Positions 1-8,525 of a DNA stretch of 22,060 nt are shown piece after piece (the first letter of the stretch is position 1; each line of letters opens with the position of its first letter). The DNA is from Laetiporus sulphureus 93-53 (Eukaryota > Basidiomycota > Agaricomycetes > Polyporales > Laetiporaceae), in assembly GCF_001632365.1 (NCBI RefSeq), contig NW_024468581.1:115218-137277 (forward strand), in the 5' to 3' direction. The position numbers and the translations under genes were made by a program. Under the pieces are notes generated by a model. That model did no database searches. It was not told the origin of the DNA and saw only the letters and a list, made by a program, of their open reading frames with translations.

Positions 1-715
1 TAAATATGAGGATGTCGTCTAGGTAGACTACCACCTTTCCCGTGCGAATTAAGTCTTCGAGGACTGTATTCATCATTGTTTGGAAGGTGCTAGGAGCATT
101 GCAGAAACCGAAGTACATTACAGTGGGTTCGAAGAGGCCACGATGTGTAATGAAGGCGGCTTTCTCTTCATCTCCTTCCCTAATCCTTATGTTGTTGAAC
201 CCCCATCTCAGATCAAGCTTCGTAAATATGCTAGCATGTGAGAGTCTGTCGATGAGGTCCGAAATGCGTGGGATTGGGAACTTGTTTTTCTTTGTGACTG
301 CGTTGAGGTTCCTGTAATCTTGTACGAGCCTCAGTGATCCGTCTTTCTTTTTGACGAAGAAGACGGGTGCTGCGGTTGGACTCCTTGATCTCTTGATGTA
401 ACCTTTGGCCAACTCTTGGTCTATCCACGTGTCAAGCGAATTTCTTTCCTGTAGGTTCATAAAATATAACTTTGCCGGGCGTGGTAACGATGCCTCTGGA
501 ACAAGTTCGATTGGATGATCGTAGGGCTTTCTTGTGGGCATTCATTCCGACTGCTTCTTGGAAAACACATCGCCATACTCATGGAAGTGTTTGGGGACAT
601 AGACTGACCAGTAGTCTTTGTCCTGTTCTCCTTTTTGCGGCGCTCTATCCTGATTCCTCTTGGTGTCAAGACCCATAATGAGCGATGCTATGGCTTGTGC
701 ATCAGGGTCTTCTGA
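1..715 (-). pseudogene. Ty3/gypsy pol: reverse transcriptase domain (truncated by window edge)
   Basis: The minus-strand frame in register with the protease runs from the TGA at 716-718 to base 1, with one more TGA at 542-544. After that stop it is open for about 180 codons. Visible motifs in order: PIELVPEASLP entry region, WIDQELAKGYIKRSRSP, APVFFVKKKDGSLRLVQDYR (RT motif with the Lys-rich turn), FTKLDLRWGFNNIRI, THRGLFEPTVMYFGFCNAP (motif B, FG.CNAP), and VVYLDDILIF at 30-1 with the catalytic Asp pair encoded at 14-19. This is the cDNA-synthesising enzyme of an LTR element. Between protease and RT lies a linker that reads clearly in the same frame. Both stops are TGA where CGA (Arg) fits the flanking sequence. 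RNase H and integrase are beyond the window. Confidence 0.93.
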
Positions 716-1330
716 TCATGACACCCATCTAATGAAGCTGTCCATGTCGTTCCAGTTGTCACCTAACTCCTGAGAACCGACAAACTCCATCAGGTCTTCG
801 ATGTGGGGGATGTTTGTGTCTTCCAGGTCCTCCTCCTGGATTGCTACCTGTGAGGGTGTGCATCTTTGTGGGCACCGGGTGAAATCGACTGTGAGTTTTC
901 CCCAATCCACTTCGGGATTATGCTCTTTGAGGAAACTCATGCCTAGTATAACGTCTTTATGTCCTATATCGGTGACCAAAAGGCTTTGCCGGCTTGTGTG
1001 GTTTCCGATGGTTATATTTAGAAGAACCCTTTTCTTAATGGTTCCACCCTTGTTGTGAGATGCATCTGCATTGTAGACCCTGATCTCCTTTTCAAGTGAG
1101 ATCGTAGCTAGATTCAACTGATCAACCAGCCATGTGTTGATGTAGCAAGAATATGCTCCTGAATCGAGGAGCGCCTCAGTCTGGACTTCCCTTACTCCCT
1201 GTTTGAGGTGAACAGGTAAATCGATCGCGTGTTTTGACGAACCAGTAGATGCGATGTATAAAAAACTTGATACTGGTACATACGAGAGCGAGTAGGTACT
1301 ATTACAGTGTCTATGGGAACTCTGGCCAGA
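716..1330 (-). CDS. Ty3/gypsy pol: retropepsin-like aspartic protease and N-terminal linker
   Basis: A continuous minus-strand frame is open upstream of the internal ATG at 1117, back to about 1330. It contains the active-site motif TEALLDSGAYSCYI (DSG at about 1180-1160), then VTDIGHKDVILGMSFLKEHNPEVDW (about residues 50-75 counted from the 1117 ATG), the flap and C-terminal hydrophobic-Gly motif (ILGMSFL) of Ty3-type retropepsins. An acidic tail follows (QEEDLEDTNIPHIEDL). It would cleave the Gag-Pol polyprotein inside virus-like particles. The frame ends at TGA 716-718, but the same register continues into RT, so this stop is probably a lesion. The gag end lies in another frame, so expression normally needs a frameshift between gag and pol. 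The segment has no start codon of its own. Confidence 0.88.
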   Translation of the reverse strand, partial: SGQSSHRHCNSTYSLSYVPVSSFLYIASTGSSKHAIDLPVHLKQGVREVQTEALLDSGAYSCYINTWLVDQLNLATISLEKEIRVYNADASHNKGGTIKKRVLLNITIGNHTSRQSLLVTDIGHKDVILGMSFLKEHNPEVDWGKLTVDFTRCPQRCTPSQVAIQEEDLEDTNIPHIEDLMEFVGSQELGDNWNDMDSFIRWVS

Positions 1331-1332
1331 CC

Positions 1333-1907
1333 TCAGAGAACCCGCCGAAGAAAATCCTCATCATCTTCTACCTCCGTGATCCTAGCTGCTTCGACAGCTG
1401 GTTCTGGTTCTGCCTCCTTTTCCTTTTCCTTCACATCTAGCTGGGGATGAAAGCACGGGCTGCTTCGTATCTCGCCTTGCTGTTGTCGGAGATGTCTGAG
1501 GCATTGTTTGAAGAAATTGCCCTTGTTGCTTGACCCCGCTTTGGCATTTCGAATTTGCCTTTGTACTTGGGGTCGGGGCATCGCTGTTTAAAAATGAAGG
1601 GGTGTTTCCCACATTGTACACACAGCTTCTTCTCCAGCCATCCTTCTTGCTCCTTGGTGAGGGTGGATACTCGATCCACGACCATTGCGTTGGGGACTTT
1701 TGGGGCCCGTGGTGCTGATGATGATGTGGCTACTGTTCTGCGCTGTCCTGCTTTGTCAGCTCTGAACTTGGTCTCTAATTGAAGACATAGGTCGAGATAT
1801 TCCGGCCACGTGATGGGGTCAGAAATTCCTAGGCTGTCTCGTGTGACCATTGCCTGGTGTACGTCCTTGCTTCGGTGTTCAGCGATGTAACCGATGAGTG
1901 CAGTGTG
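1333..1907 (-). pseudogene. Ty3/gypsy Gag C-terminal part with Cys-rich knuckle
   Basis: This is the continuation of gag after the frameshift at about 1907, open to a TAG at 1437. It reads ITWPEYLDLCLQLETKFRAD, a Ser/Ala-rich spacer, then KLCVQCGKHPFIFKQRCPDP followed by KYKGKFEMPKRG. The Cys pattern is C-x2-C-G-x10-C, so it is not a textbook CCHC knuckle, but position and basic flanks suggest the nucleic-acid-binding nucleocapsid end. At about 1440-1500 a third frame takes over with an acidic tail (VKEKEKEAEPEPAVEAA, ITEVEDDEDFLRRVL) that stops at 1333. That third frame may be the authentic Gag C-terminus after a second frameshift. The pol frame begins in the same stretch in yet another register. 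Gene identity is solid. The exact native end is uncertain. Confidence 0.8.
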
Positions 1908-2956
1908 CCTAAGTTGGTCTTAGTGGCCCATTGGCGGAACTGTTCTGCAAAGGATACCATTGTGAGATACGTCTTGCCGCAGATATCCTTCAAATGCTGC
2001 TGCGCATTCTTGTCCGGGTTGAGGGTCCTGTAGTTTACTTTGAGAATGTCGACGAAGTCTTCCCATGTGCCGAGTGCCTGTCGTGCCACTGCCCTGGTTG
2101 CATATTCAGACATGTACATGAACGTGCCACCTTCCAAGTGCAGTAAGGCCGTGGTAATCTTGTGTTCATCGTCATTGATCTCGTTCCACCGCATCCATAT
2201 ACTGAGTTGTTGGAGCCAGTCCTCCAGACTTCCTTTGCCCGAGTAGTGTGGAGGTTCAGCAATTTTGATGCATGGCTTGTGCGATTGGACCGTGCCGGAT
2301 GTTTGACCTTGCATCGTAGTGATGCCGCTTGCTTTGAGTGAAGCTAGCTCGTGCCGCAGCTTAACGTTAGCTGCCTTGATTTCCATCATTTCTTTGCCCG
2401 TGTCGAGCATTGCCACCTGGGTTCCCGTGAGCTCATCATTTAAAACTGCCATATGCGCATCTTGCACAAGGATCCTATCCTTAAGCTTCCCGATCTCTGT
2501 CTGGAGAACTGCCTCCTTAAGTCGGTGTTTACTTTTGTTGTTTTGGATCAGCAATTCAAAGGCTTTCTTGTGCTCGTACATCTTGTTTCCGAGCACATTG
2601 TAGACCTTGATGATTTCGGTAGTGACTGTGAGCTTCATTGCGATGATTACCCATTCACGTATGTGGTCCGGAACTTCTCCAGGAGCGGACTGTCTGAGAG
2701 CATCTTCTAGGTGCTCGAATTGGTGTCCGTCAAACTCCCAGATGGGTGGAACGTAGGCAGGTACAAGTGATGGTGTCAGGGATGCTGGTCCTCCAACTTG
2801 TGATGCAGAGTCCTGCAGTCCTAGCACAGGTTCTGGTGAATTGCGCTGTGAGGCGCGTGGGGTACTTCCGTCGTGTGCTGACTCGACATTTGTATGAAGA
2901 ATGTCATCCATTTGTTGCCTAAACGTGGATGCGTGCACACGATCGGCTGACTCCAT
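1829..2956 (-). CDS. Ty3/gypsy Gag, N-terminal and central part (375 aa, frameshifted)
   Basis: ATG at 2954-2956 opens a 375-residue frame. The N-terminal ~90 residues are Ser/Pro-rich. Residues about 95-205 look like a long coiled coil (KLKDRILVQDAHMAVLND, EMMEIKAANVKLRHELASLK). Residues about 225-350 resemble the retrotransposon Gag domain: PPHYSGKGSLEDWLQQL, a Trp-rich helix, YATRAVARQALGTWEDFVD, and MVSFAEQFRQWA. It would form the virus-like particle shell. The reading frame is lost near 1907: after NLG the expected register continues as ALIGYIAEHRSKDVHQAMV one frame over, consistent with loss of a single base. The 20-odd residues after that point, up to the stop at 1829, are therefore out of frame. 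The frame also matches that of the leader ORF upstream, from which it is separated by one TAG. Confidence 0.88.
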   Translation of the reverse strand: MESADRVHASTFRQQMDDILHTNVESAHDGSTPRASQRNSPEPVLGLQDSASQVGGPASLTPSLVPAYVPPIWEFDGHQFEHLEDALRQSAPGEVPDHIREWVIIAMKLTVTTEIIKVYNVLGNKMYEHKKAFELLIQNNKSKHRLKEAVLQTEIGKLKDRILVQDAHMAVLNDELTGTQVAMLDTGKEMMEIKAANVKLRHELASLKASGITTMQGQTSGTVQSHKPCIKIAEPPHYSGKGSLEDWLQQLSIWMRWNEINDDEHKITTALLHLEGGTFMYMSEYATRAVARQALGTWEDFVDILKVNYRTLNPDKNAQQHLKDICGKTYLTMVSFAEQFRQWATKTNLGTLHSSVTSLNTEARTYTRQWSHETA

Positions 2957-2971
2957 TGTGATATAGGTAAA

Positions 2972-3826
2972 CTAATACAAAAAGTGCAAATATCTCACTT
3001 TCGAGATGAAGACCAGAGCCTTGGCAATTTCCTGCAGCCTCTCTTCCTTTCCTATCTGCTTGAAACTGATTCCTCCTATCTCCAGACAGACTTTGTTGAT
3101 GACCTGCTTCTTGACGAATGTATATGTGTGTGTCCCTGTATGTAGGTCGGCGCAGACTTTATCGAGCTCTGTGGCGAGGCTAAAGATGGGTCCTTGGTGC
3201 TCGTCCTTGAGACGATATGAGAATGCTCCTAATATGGGTTGGAGCCTGAAGTGGGTAGCATCTACCTGCTTCGTAAGGATCTCGATGTGGATCGTCAACC
3301 TGAATCTGGAAGGGAGTGGGCAGATGGGACGTGCGATGGTGTTTGTCTTTATGAAGTTGGGTAGGGGATGAGTTGGAATGGGAGCAATGACAGGGGGAGG
3401 AACTGTGTTGGAGGTGATAAGCTCTGGGGGCGGTGCCGGCTTGCGACTACCAGTGGTAAGACGTCCCTTTCTGGGCTTGTAGCGTTCGAGCGGTGGGGTG
3501 TGATCACGTGGCTTGTGGATGATTCTGCGCTTTATGATGTGTGTGGTATCTACAACCCTAGCTGCTGCTCGCTGCCTGTCTGTGGACGATGTGCCTAGTG
3601 ATGCGAGTGTGAGGAGCCTTCCACACTCCTTGTTGGTTTCTTGACGCTTGTAGTGGGCGTCGAGGTCGATCCTGGGAGTGGCCTTGTGCTTTGAGGCTTT
3701 GGGCAGCTCAGACTCTTGCTGAGGCTCACGCCGGGTAGAGATCGGATTGGAATGTGTGTCAAAAAAGCCGTGCGCTACGGCTGAAACTGCTTGCACTGAA
3801 AATATGTGGCCACTTGTGTTAAACAC
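2972..3826 (-). CDS. Leader open frame upstream of gag (about 285 codons, no ATG)
   Basis: The frame is open from an in-frame TGA near 3850 down to TAG 2972-2974. I see no ATG in it; the listed start is only a GTG. The first ~180 residues are basic and Pro/Thr-rich (IIKRRIIHKPRDHTPPLERY, SRKPAPPPELI, HPLPNFIKTNTIARP). The last ~100 look folded: FRLTIHIEILTKQVDATHFR, YRLKDEHQGPIFSLATELDK, THTYTFVKKQVINKVCLEIG. It shares the reading frame of gag, with one TAG and five further codons before the gag ATG. Possible readings are a lost N-terminal extension of Gag (TAG from CAG), an accessory ORF needing a spliced 5' exon, or translation by readthrough. I do not recognise the protein. Its length and codon-like composition argue against chance. 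Confidence 0.55.
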   Translation of the reverse strand: MFNTSGHIFSVQAVSAVAHGFFDTHSNPISTRREPQQESELPKASKHKATPRIDLDAHYKRQETNKECGRLLTLASLGTSSTDRQRAAARVVDTTHIIKRRIIHKPRDHTPPLERYKPRKGRLTTGSRKPAPPPELITSNTVPPPVIAPIPTHPLPNFIKTNTIARPICPLPSRFRLTIHIEILTKQVDATHFRLQPILGAFSYRLKDEHQGPIFSLATELDKVCADLHTGTHTYTFVKKQVINKVCLEIGGISFKQIGKEERLQEIAKALVFISKVRYLHFLY

Positions 3827-3989
3827 TAAGCAGGGGTGCAGAAAATGTCAGATTGTTTCTAATGTCACGGTAACACCAGACAAGAGATCAAAGAGACAAA
3901 AAGGGACAGTCACGTGGAATGTGCTGCCCTGATCTCCCTGATCCCAAAAGTATCCCCCTAAACCCTATGTAGTGCAAGAGCCTGTTGAC

Positions 3990-5010
3990 TTACTGGTCGA
4001 TGTGGCAGACGCAGGGAGGGGTGAGAGATATATGAAGGAGCTGATGAGCTCAGTGAGTGCTACAGGTAGTAGACGAGGAGAAATAATCTGAAGTTTCGTC
4101 CTCTACATGGCTGGTCTTATATACACGTACAGCGGGCTATCTTACCTAAGCTACCTATCTACAGGTATAAGCAAATGGCCGTACATGGGACAATAGGATG
4201 TCCGGAAATAGAACAATAAGTGGGAAGATCGATGGTTGCCACAGTAATGCGTGTGCACATCGTGCCTATCTTGGTTCCCCTTTTGTTCTCCGGTGTGAAC
4301 ATCGTGCCTATCTAGGCTTCTGGCTAAACTAATAGGAAGCGGAAGGCTGATGTATAACAATAGTCCTTGTTCTCTTTGTTCCCAAATGGGTGCCTCTATT
4401 GTGTTCTGGAATAGACAGGTCCGACCGTATCATCCACGGGTCTGGACCATAGCATGTGATGTGGACTATCACCTGATCTCTACGCGTTGTATCTGTGGCT
4501 GAGTGGCATGAGATATTGGTGAAGCACGTGATCTGTGGCATGAGCAAAGTCACGTGCGAACTTTGTGGCAAAAATCTGTGACAATTACATGGTTGGAAAG
4601 GTAGACACTGGCTTGAAAGCTGCATGCAATAAAAGATCAAAACTGGAAAAAAAAATCAGCAGTTTGATCTGACATATATATACACATAGGTCAGGACCTC
4701 AGAGAGTCTAACTACAGTGAACTACTGGTATCTATGTGAAAACATCATGCCAGACCCAGTAAGGGGTTGCTGCTGCTTAGTGATCCAGTGAGCCTGGATT
4801 AGCCTGGAATGGGCCAATGAGTCGCATGGTGGACAAGTAACCTAATATCACATGATCAGTGGCTGAAGTTGTCAAATATGGTGTGAGCACATGATCAGTG
4901 GTTTGCAAAGGGGACTTTGGCAAAGATAGGCTGCTGTGCTCCTGGTTTAAGGAATGTTTTAAGTGGTTTGGAGTGCTGAAAATATCATAATGTGACACTA
5001 AACCATGACG
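3990..5010 (-). repeat. LTR of the leftmost gypsy element (approximate ends)
   Basis: The minus-strand start is placed at TGTCACA (4997), or at a mutated TG at 5010, directly after a polypurine-tract-like GAGGGGTAG. The same TGTCACA start follows a polypurine tract in the second family at 21231. The region is non-coding, carries a TATA box at 4122-4115, two CACGTG sites (4525-4530, 4551-4556), a 14-bp direct repeat (4849-4862 and 4888-4901) and a repeated CATCGTGCCTATCT (about 4257-4315). The 3' end is estimated at about 3990 from the TATA position; no primer-binding site was recognised. A sister LTR would be needed to fix the ends. Confidence 0.55.
4115..4122 (-). promoter_or_regulatory. TATA box of the gypsy LTR promoter
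   Basis: The minus strand reads GTGTATATAAGACC, a good TATA box about 290 bp before the leader open frame and about 1.16 kb before gag. Transcription would start roughly 25-35 bp further along, near 4090, defining the U3/R boundary. Placement inside the LTR is as expected for LTR-retrotransposon promoters. Confidence 0.55.
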
Positions 5011-5055
5011 CTACCCCTCACCTCAAGGTTCAGACTCTAGATGAACAATGTTTGA
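5011..5055 (-). mobile_element. Polypurine tract and 3' internal end of a related gypsy element
   Basis: On the minus strand the bases just before the LTR start read CTTGAGGTGAGGGGTAG, a polypurine tract as used to prime plus-strand DNA synthesis. About 40 bp here match 21232-21270, where the same sequence precedes the LTR of the second gypsy family (shared core TCAAGGTTCAGACTC then GGATGAAC or AGATGAAC). A polypurine tract belongs at the 3' end of an internal region, so its presence outside the 5' LTR implies that another element once lay head-to-tail here. Confidence 0.6.
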
Positions 5056-5800
5056 CATTCAACATCACATCTATCAATGAGAGATACTCTTTCCACAGTG
5101 AGCCATATGGACCATGATGTCTCAGATACACATGTAACCAATGTCTCAAACTCTTTTATTTGCAGTTCAGCTTGATGGCTTACCCATGAGCATTATTTCA
5201 TTAACACATGATAAAGATTACATTTGCTGTCAGTTATTGACCAATGCTTCAGCCCTTATAGAATAAGATCAGGTGAAGGTCCTTCCTTACTTTACCATAA
5301 CAGAATTTTTCTCACAAAATCATACTAGAAACTGCAATGTATGTCACTTATCACACTGTAGAGGTTACCAATCAGTGCACACCTGCTTATTCCATGGCTC
5401 ATCTTTAAAAGGTACTGTCATCATTGCTCAATTTGATGTGAACAAAATCTAGAAAAAACAAGTTTCAGGTGCTTTTTACTGAGAATTCTGTCATCTTGAG
5501 TTGTTGATGAAATAACATGTATGCAGCACAAAGATCACTCATCTGACATCAACAGTGTTTTGAGGCCATTTTTGATTGCATCATACCAACAGTACAATGA
5601 TGTTTCATTTGTTTCACAACTTGAAGTTCAGGACTCATGTAGTAAGCATGGACATGTGAGAAGTGCTAAGGGAGTCATGTTCAATGCTTCACACATAACA
5701 GCAAAGATCGAGAAGGACTAGAATTCTGAAGAAAGAAGATGAAGAGGCCTGAGCAGGATAAAAAGGGAGCAAAATAAAGAGTAAAGATTGGTGAAAGAGG
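5056..5800. other. Non-coding AT-rich gap with no CpG
   Basis: No coding signal is recognised; the short open frame at 5521-5721 has no support. The stretch 5011-5708 contains not a single CpG, in contrast to dense CpG in the gypsy element to its left. It is probably old, methylation-decayed repeat sequence. Confidence 0.6.
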
Positions 5801-6720
5801 TGGTGCACACTCTCGTCCTGGCCTGAGTGGAGAATATTATGGCATGAAACTGGGAAGACTCTCAGGGTGTGTCTATTTGAGGAAGTACTTTGCCAGTGGG
5901 GAGCAGTCATGGAGATAGTCACGGACAACAGGGCACCATTTGTTGTGGCACTGGAGCACCTCCACAAATGGTATGGAATCACGCATATTCAGATCTCAGC
6001 ATATAATTCTCAGATGAATGATATTGTGGAATGTGGCACTTCAATGTCCGGGAAGTGGCCATGAAGGTTTGCAGTGAAGGAAATGTGACGGACTGGTCGA
6101 AGGTTATACATGCTGTGTTCTGGGCAGAAAGGGTCTCTATTCAGAAGAGTACTGTGCAGTCTCCATATTTCATGGTCCACGGGGTAGAGCCAGTATTTTT
6201 GTTTGCCCTCGCAGAAGCTACATACCTCTCTCTGGCCACTGATGAGCCAATGTCACTCCGGCCACCGATGAGCCAATGTCAATGGAATAGCTCCTGGCAA
6301 TATGGGCCCAACAGCTACTCAAAAGGCATGAGGACCTGTAAGAGGTCTGGTAATGGGTTCAGGCTGCATGGTTCAAGTCAATCAAGTAGTTTGAGAAAAC
6401 ATTCAAGAACACAATTTGCGAGTTCAAGTTCATGGCCGGCGACCTAGTCCTGGTACAGAACTCATAATTTGAAACAGACCATAACCAAAAGTCGAAGCCA
6501 TGCTATGTCGGTCTGATGGTTGTGGTCTGACACAATACAGGAGGCTCATACATTTTAGCTGAGTGGGATGGTTCTATTTCAAAGCACTACTATGCAGCTT
6601 TTGGGGTCATTCTGTACAAATCATGGGTGGAGGCACAGGTATTGCTACAGGATGTGCTATGTCAGGAACTGGATGAGGTACAAGAAAACTTGGATGTGAT
6701 CAAATGAGAATAAGAAGCAG
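5800..6720 (+). pseudogene. Decayed Ty3/gypsy integrase (core and C-terminal domain)
   Basis: The core reads WGAVMEIVTDNRAPFVVALE then WYGITHIQISAYNSQMNDIVE (5890-6035), the second Asp and the Glu of the DDE triad. A frameshift follows at about 6035, after which HFNVREVAMKVCSEGNVTDW, HAVFWAERVSIQKSTVQSPY and FMVHGVEPVFLFALAEATY continue (6040-6230). A 26-bp tandem duplication at 6234-6285 breaks the frame again. The C-terminal domain is visible at about 6425-6600 as FMAGDLVLVQNS, KPCYVGLMVVV and GGSYILAEWDGSISK, with TAA and TGA stops. It would have joined cDNA to the chromosome. The first catalytic Asp and the HHCC domain are not found. It lies on the strand opposite to the leftmost element and is far more decayed, so it is a separate older copy. 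Confidence 0.85.
6234..6285 (+). repeat. 26-bp tandem duplication in the integrase relic
   Basis: GATGAGCCAATGTCA with its flanks occurs at 6234-6259 and 6260-6285 with one difference (CCACT versus CCACC). The period is 26 bp, not a multiple of three, so it destroys the integrase frame. Confidence 0.8.
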
Positions 6721-7914
6721 AGCCATCATCTGGAGTAGAGGAGGCCCCATTCGACAAGGATTAGATGGCATCTCAGAGGGACTGCACCAAGGGGCTGTAG
6801 TCGAAGTTTCAGGCCATGTCCATCACGGATGCAATGAGGAGTAGGAATTGTGGGCTGCTCATGAGCTGGAGAGCTCATCCTGGAGATGTTCATGCTGTTT
6901 GAGTGATTCAACAAAGGCATGAGAGAGGTGGGTGAGGGCAAAGCCAAATTCAGTATTCAGGAGAGACACCGCCTGGAGGTCGTGTATCAGGGCAAGGAGT
7001 GCAATGCGATCATGATGAATGGAGTTGCGGAGTTTGGCCTTCAAATTAATGGCCGCCTCCTCCACAGCATCATGGATCAATGTCTTGAGATCCTGAGTTA
7101 AGCTGTCCTTAATAGCCGTACATGTGTGCTCCAAAATGTGTTTGTACCTGGCCTCCAGGCTATTGAAAGTCACAACCAGGACATCCTCCATAGTGGATAT
7201 GCAGTGCACGAGTTTGAAAAGCATATGGACTGGGGTCCCGGTGGAGGCAAGGGTGACCAGGAATGGGGACAAGATGGGTAAAGCAGGTGGAGCCTCTCCA
7301 GACTGAGTTACTGTGACCAGATGGGTTTGGGGTAAAGTAGTCCTCAGTGAAGTGGGATCTGGGCTGAGAAAATGGCTCTCTGCCAGAGGGTCAGCATGTG
7401 GGCAGCTGAATTTCTCATCACAGATCCTCCACACATGGAACTGGGCAAGAGGTTGTCAGAGGGCTGACCACCTGAGCAGAGAGTGCATTAGACTACCCAT
7501 GGACATCTCAATTTCAATGTAGTCTTGCAAGTCAAGCTGTTTAATGGGGTCAGCAGTAGTAACCGGAGGACAGAGGTGAAAAACTGGTGCATACTCACTG
7601 GGCTTCTAACATGTGCAGATGTGACAAAAATTCATCCTGACTATCCGGGAGACAGACTGTGGTTGAAGCAGTGAATCGGTCAACTAACATGGCAAGGCGA
7701 TGATGGGCACACAGGAATATCGAAGGGAGATCTTCCATGATGGCTTCTCTCTGGATGATGGATGGACAGAGGGTCTGCAAGGTTTTCTGTCTTGCCTTTA
7801 GCTGTGCCATGTGAAGCATGTGATCGCCAGGCTGTTGCAGCCATTTTGGATGAGTTGTTCAATCGAGGCAGGTCGGGGTGCACAGATAGCATGTGGAATC
7901 TCTGAGGTGTGCAT

Positions 7915-8075
7915 CTATTTTGGGGAATCATGTTACAAAAGAGGGAAAATATGGTACTATGTAAGTATAGAGGGTGGGAACAGAGAGATTAGCAGATGGG
8001 GGACAATGATAAGGAAAGTAAATGATGAAAGGAAATCTTGCATGCATTCATGCATGCACACTGAGACGAACTTAC
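7915..8075 (-). other. Candidate intron of the Cys-rich gene, with a near-perfect palindrome
   Basis: A GTAAGTTCG donor at 8075 follows the exon ending near 8092, and an AATAG acceptor lies at 7915. At 161 nt it is longer than the other introns here and could hide a short exon. Inside it, 8039-8058 is a palindrome of 9-bp arms (TGCATGCAT/ATGCATGCA) around a 2-nt centre. Confidence 0.4.
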
Positions 8076-8505
8076 CTCACCAATACATTCCCTACTCTTT
8101 GGTCATGTCTAGCACTCCCCTGACCTCACTCTTCTCATCCAACAGATTGGCAGCCTTCTGCTTGCCAAGTGCCTTCATGCTCAGGCTGGGAGAGATGGTG
8201 CCCTGCATGCAGAATGCCTCTTCATCATGGACAGACTCAGGGACTGGCAACAGCAAGCATTTGCTGGTCGCTCTGAGAGCAGCAGAAGGTGAAGCAGACA
8301 AGGGAGCATCATTATATACAGACGGCATGTGGGCATGCCCATGACACATGATTCCATATTCCTCCTGCATCTGTGCAGGGGCAGGTGAGGATGGTCCAGG
8401 CTCCTGTGCTGCAGTTAGTGCCATGGATGGTCCTGATTTCCAAATGGAAGATGAGCACTCAGACAGGCCAGCTCAAATGGTGGTCAGCATGGGTGGTGGT
8501 GATGG

Positions 8506-8525
8506 AGCACATATATATATGTGCT
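8506..8525. repeat. 20-bp perfect palindrome with AT-repeat core
   Basis: AGCACATATATATATGTGCT is fully self-complementary. It is probably a microsatellite with flanking symmetry in the decayed minus-strand gene. No function is assigned. Confidence 0.7.

Larger units (their letters stand above)
1..5010 (-). mobile_element. Ty3/gypsy LTR retrotransposon, 5' part (LTR, leader ORF, gag, PR, RT)
   Basis: Read on the minus strand the order is LTR (about 4997 down to about 3990), an untranslated leader, a leader open frame (3826-2972), gag (2956 to about 1333), aspartic protease (about 1200-720) and reverse transcriptase (about 541-1). The window edge cuts it at the YLDD catalytic motif, so RNase H, integrase and the 3' LTR lie outside. 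Order PR-RT and the RT signature place it in Ty3/gypsy (Metaviridae), the common LTR class of Agaricomycetes. Gag has at least one frameshift and pol has two TGA stops, so this copy is probably not autonomous, yet the domains read clearly and CpG is not depleted. It is the least decayed element here. The family name is unknown. Confidence 0.9.

Noticed and set aside
2319..2603. Open frames on the plus strand across gag and the leader frame (also 3006-3371, 801-1058)
   Set aside because: They overlap clearly recognisable gag, protease and leader frames on the minus strand and show no domain.
5521..5721. 66-codon plus-strand open frame
   Set aside because: It starts in a CpG-free AT-rich stretch with no similarity to the integrase downstream and no coding-like pattern.
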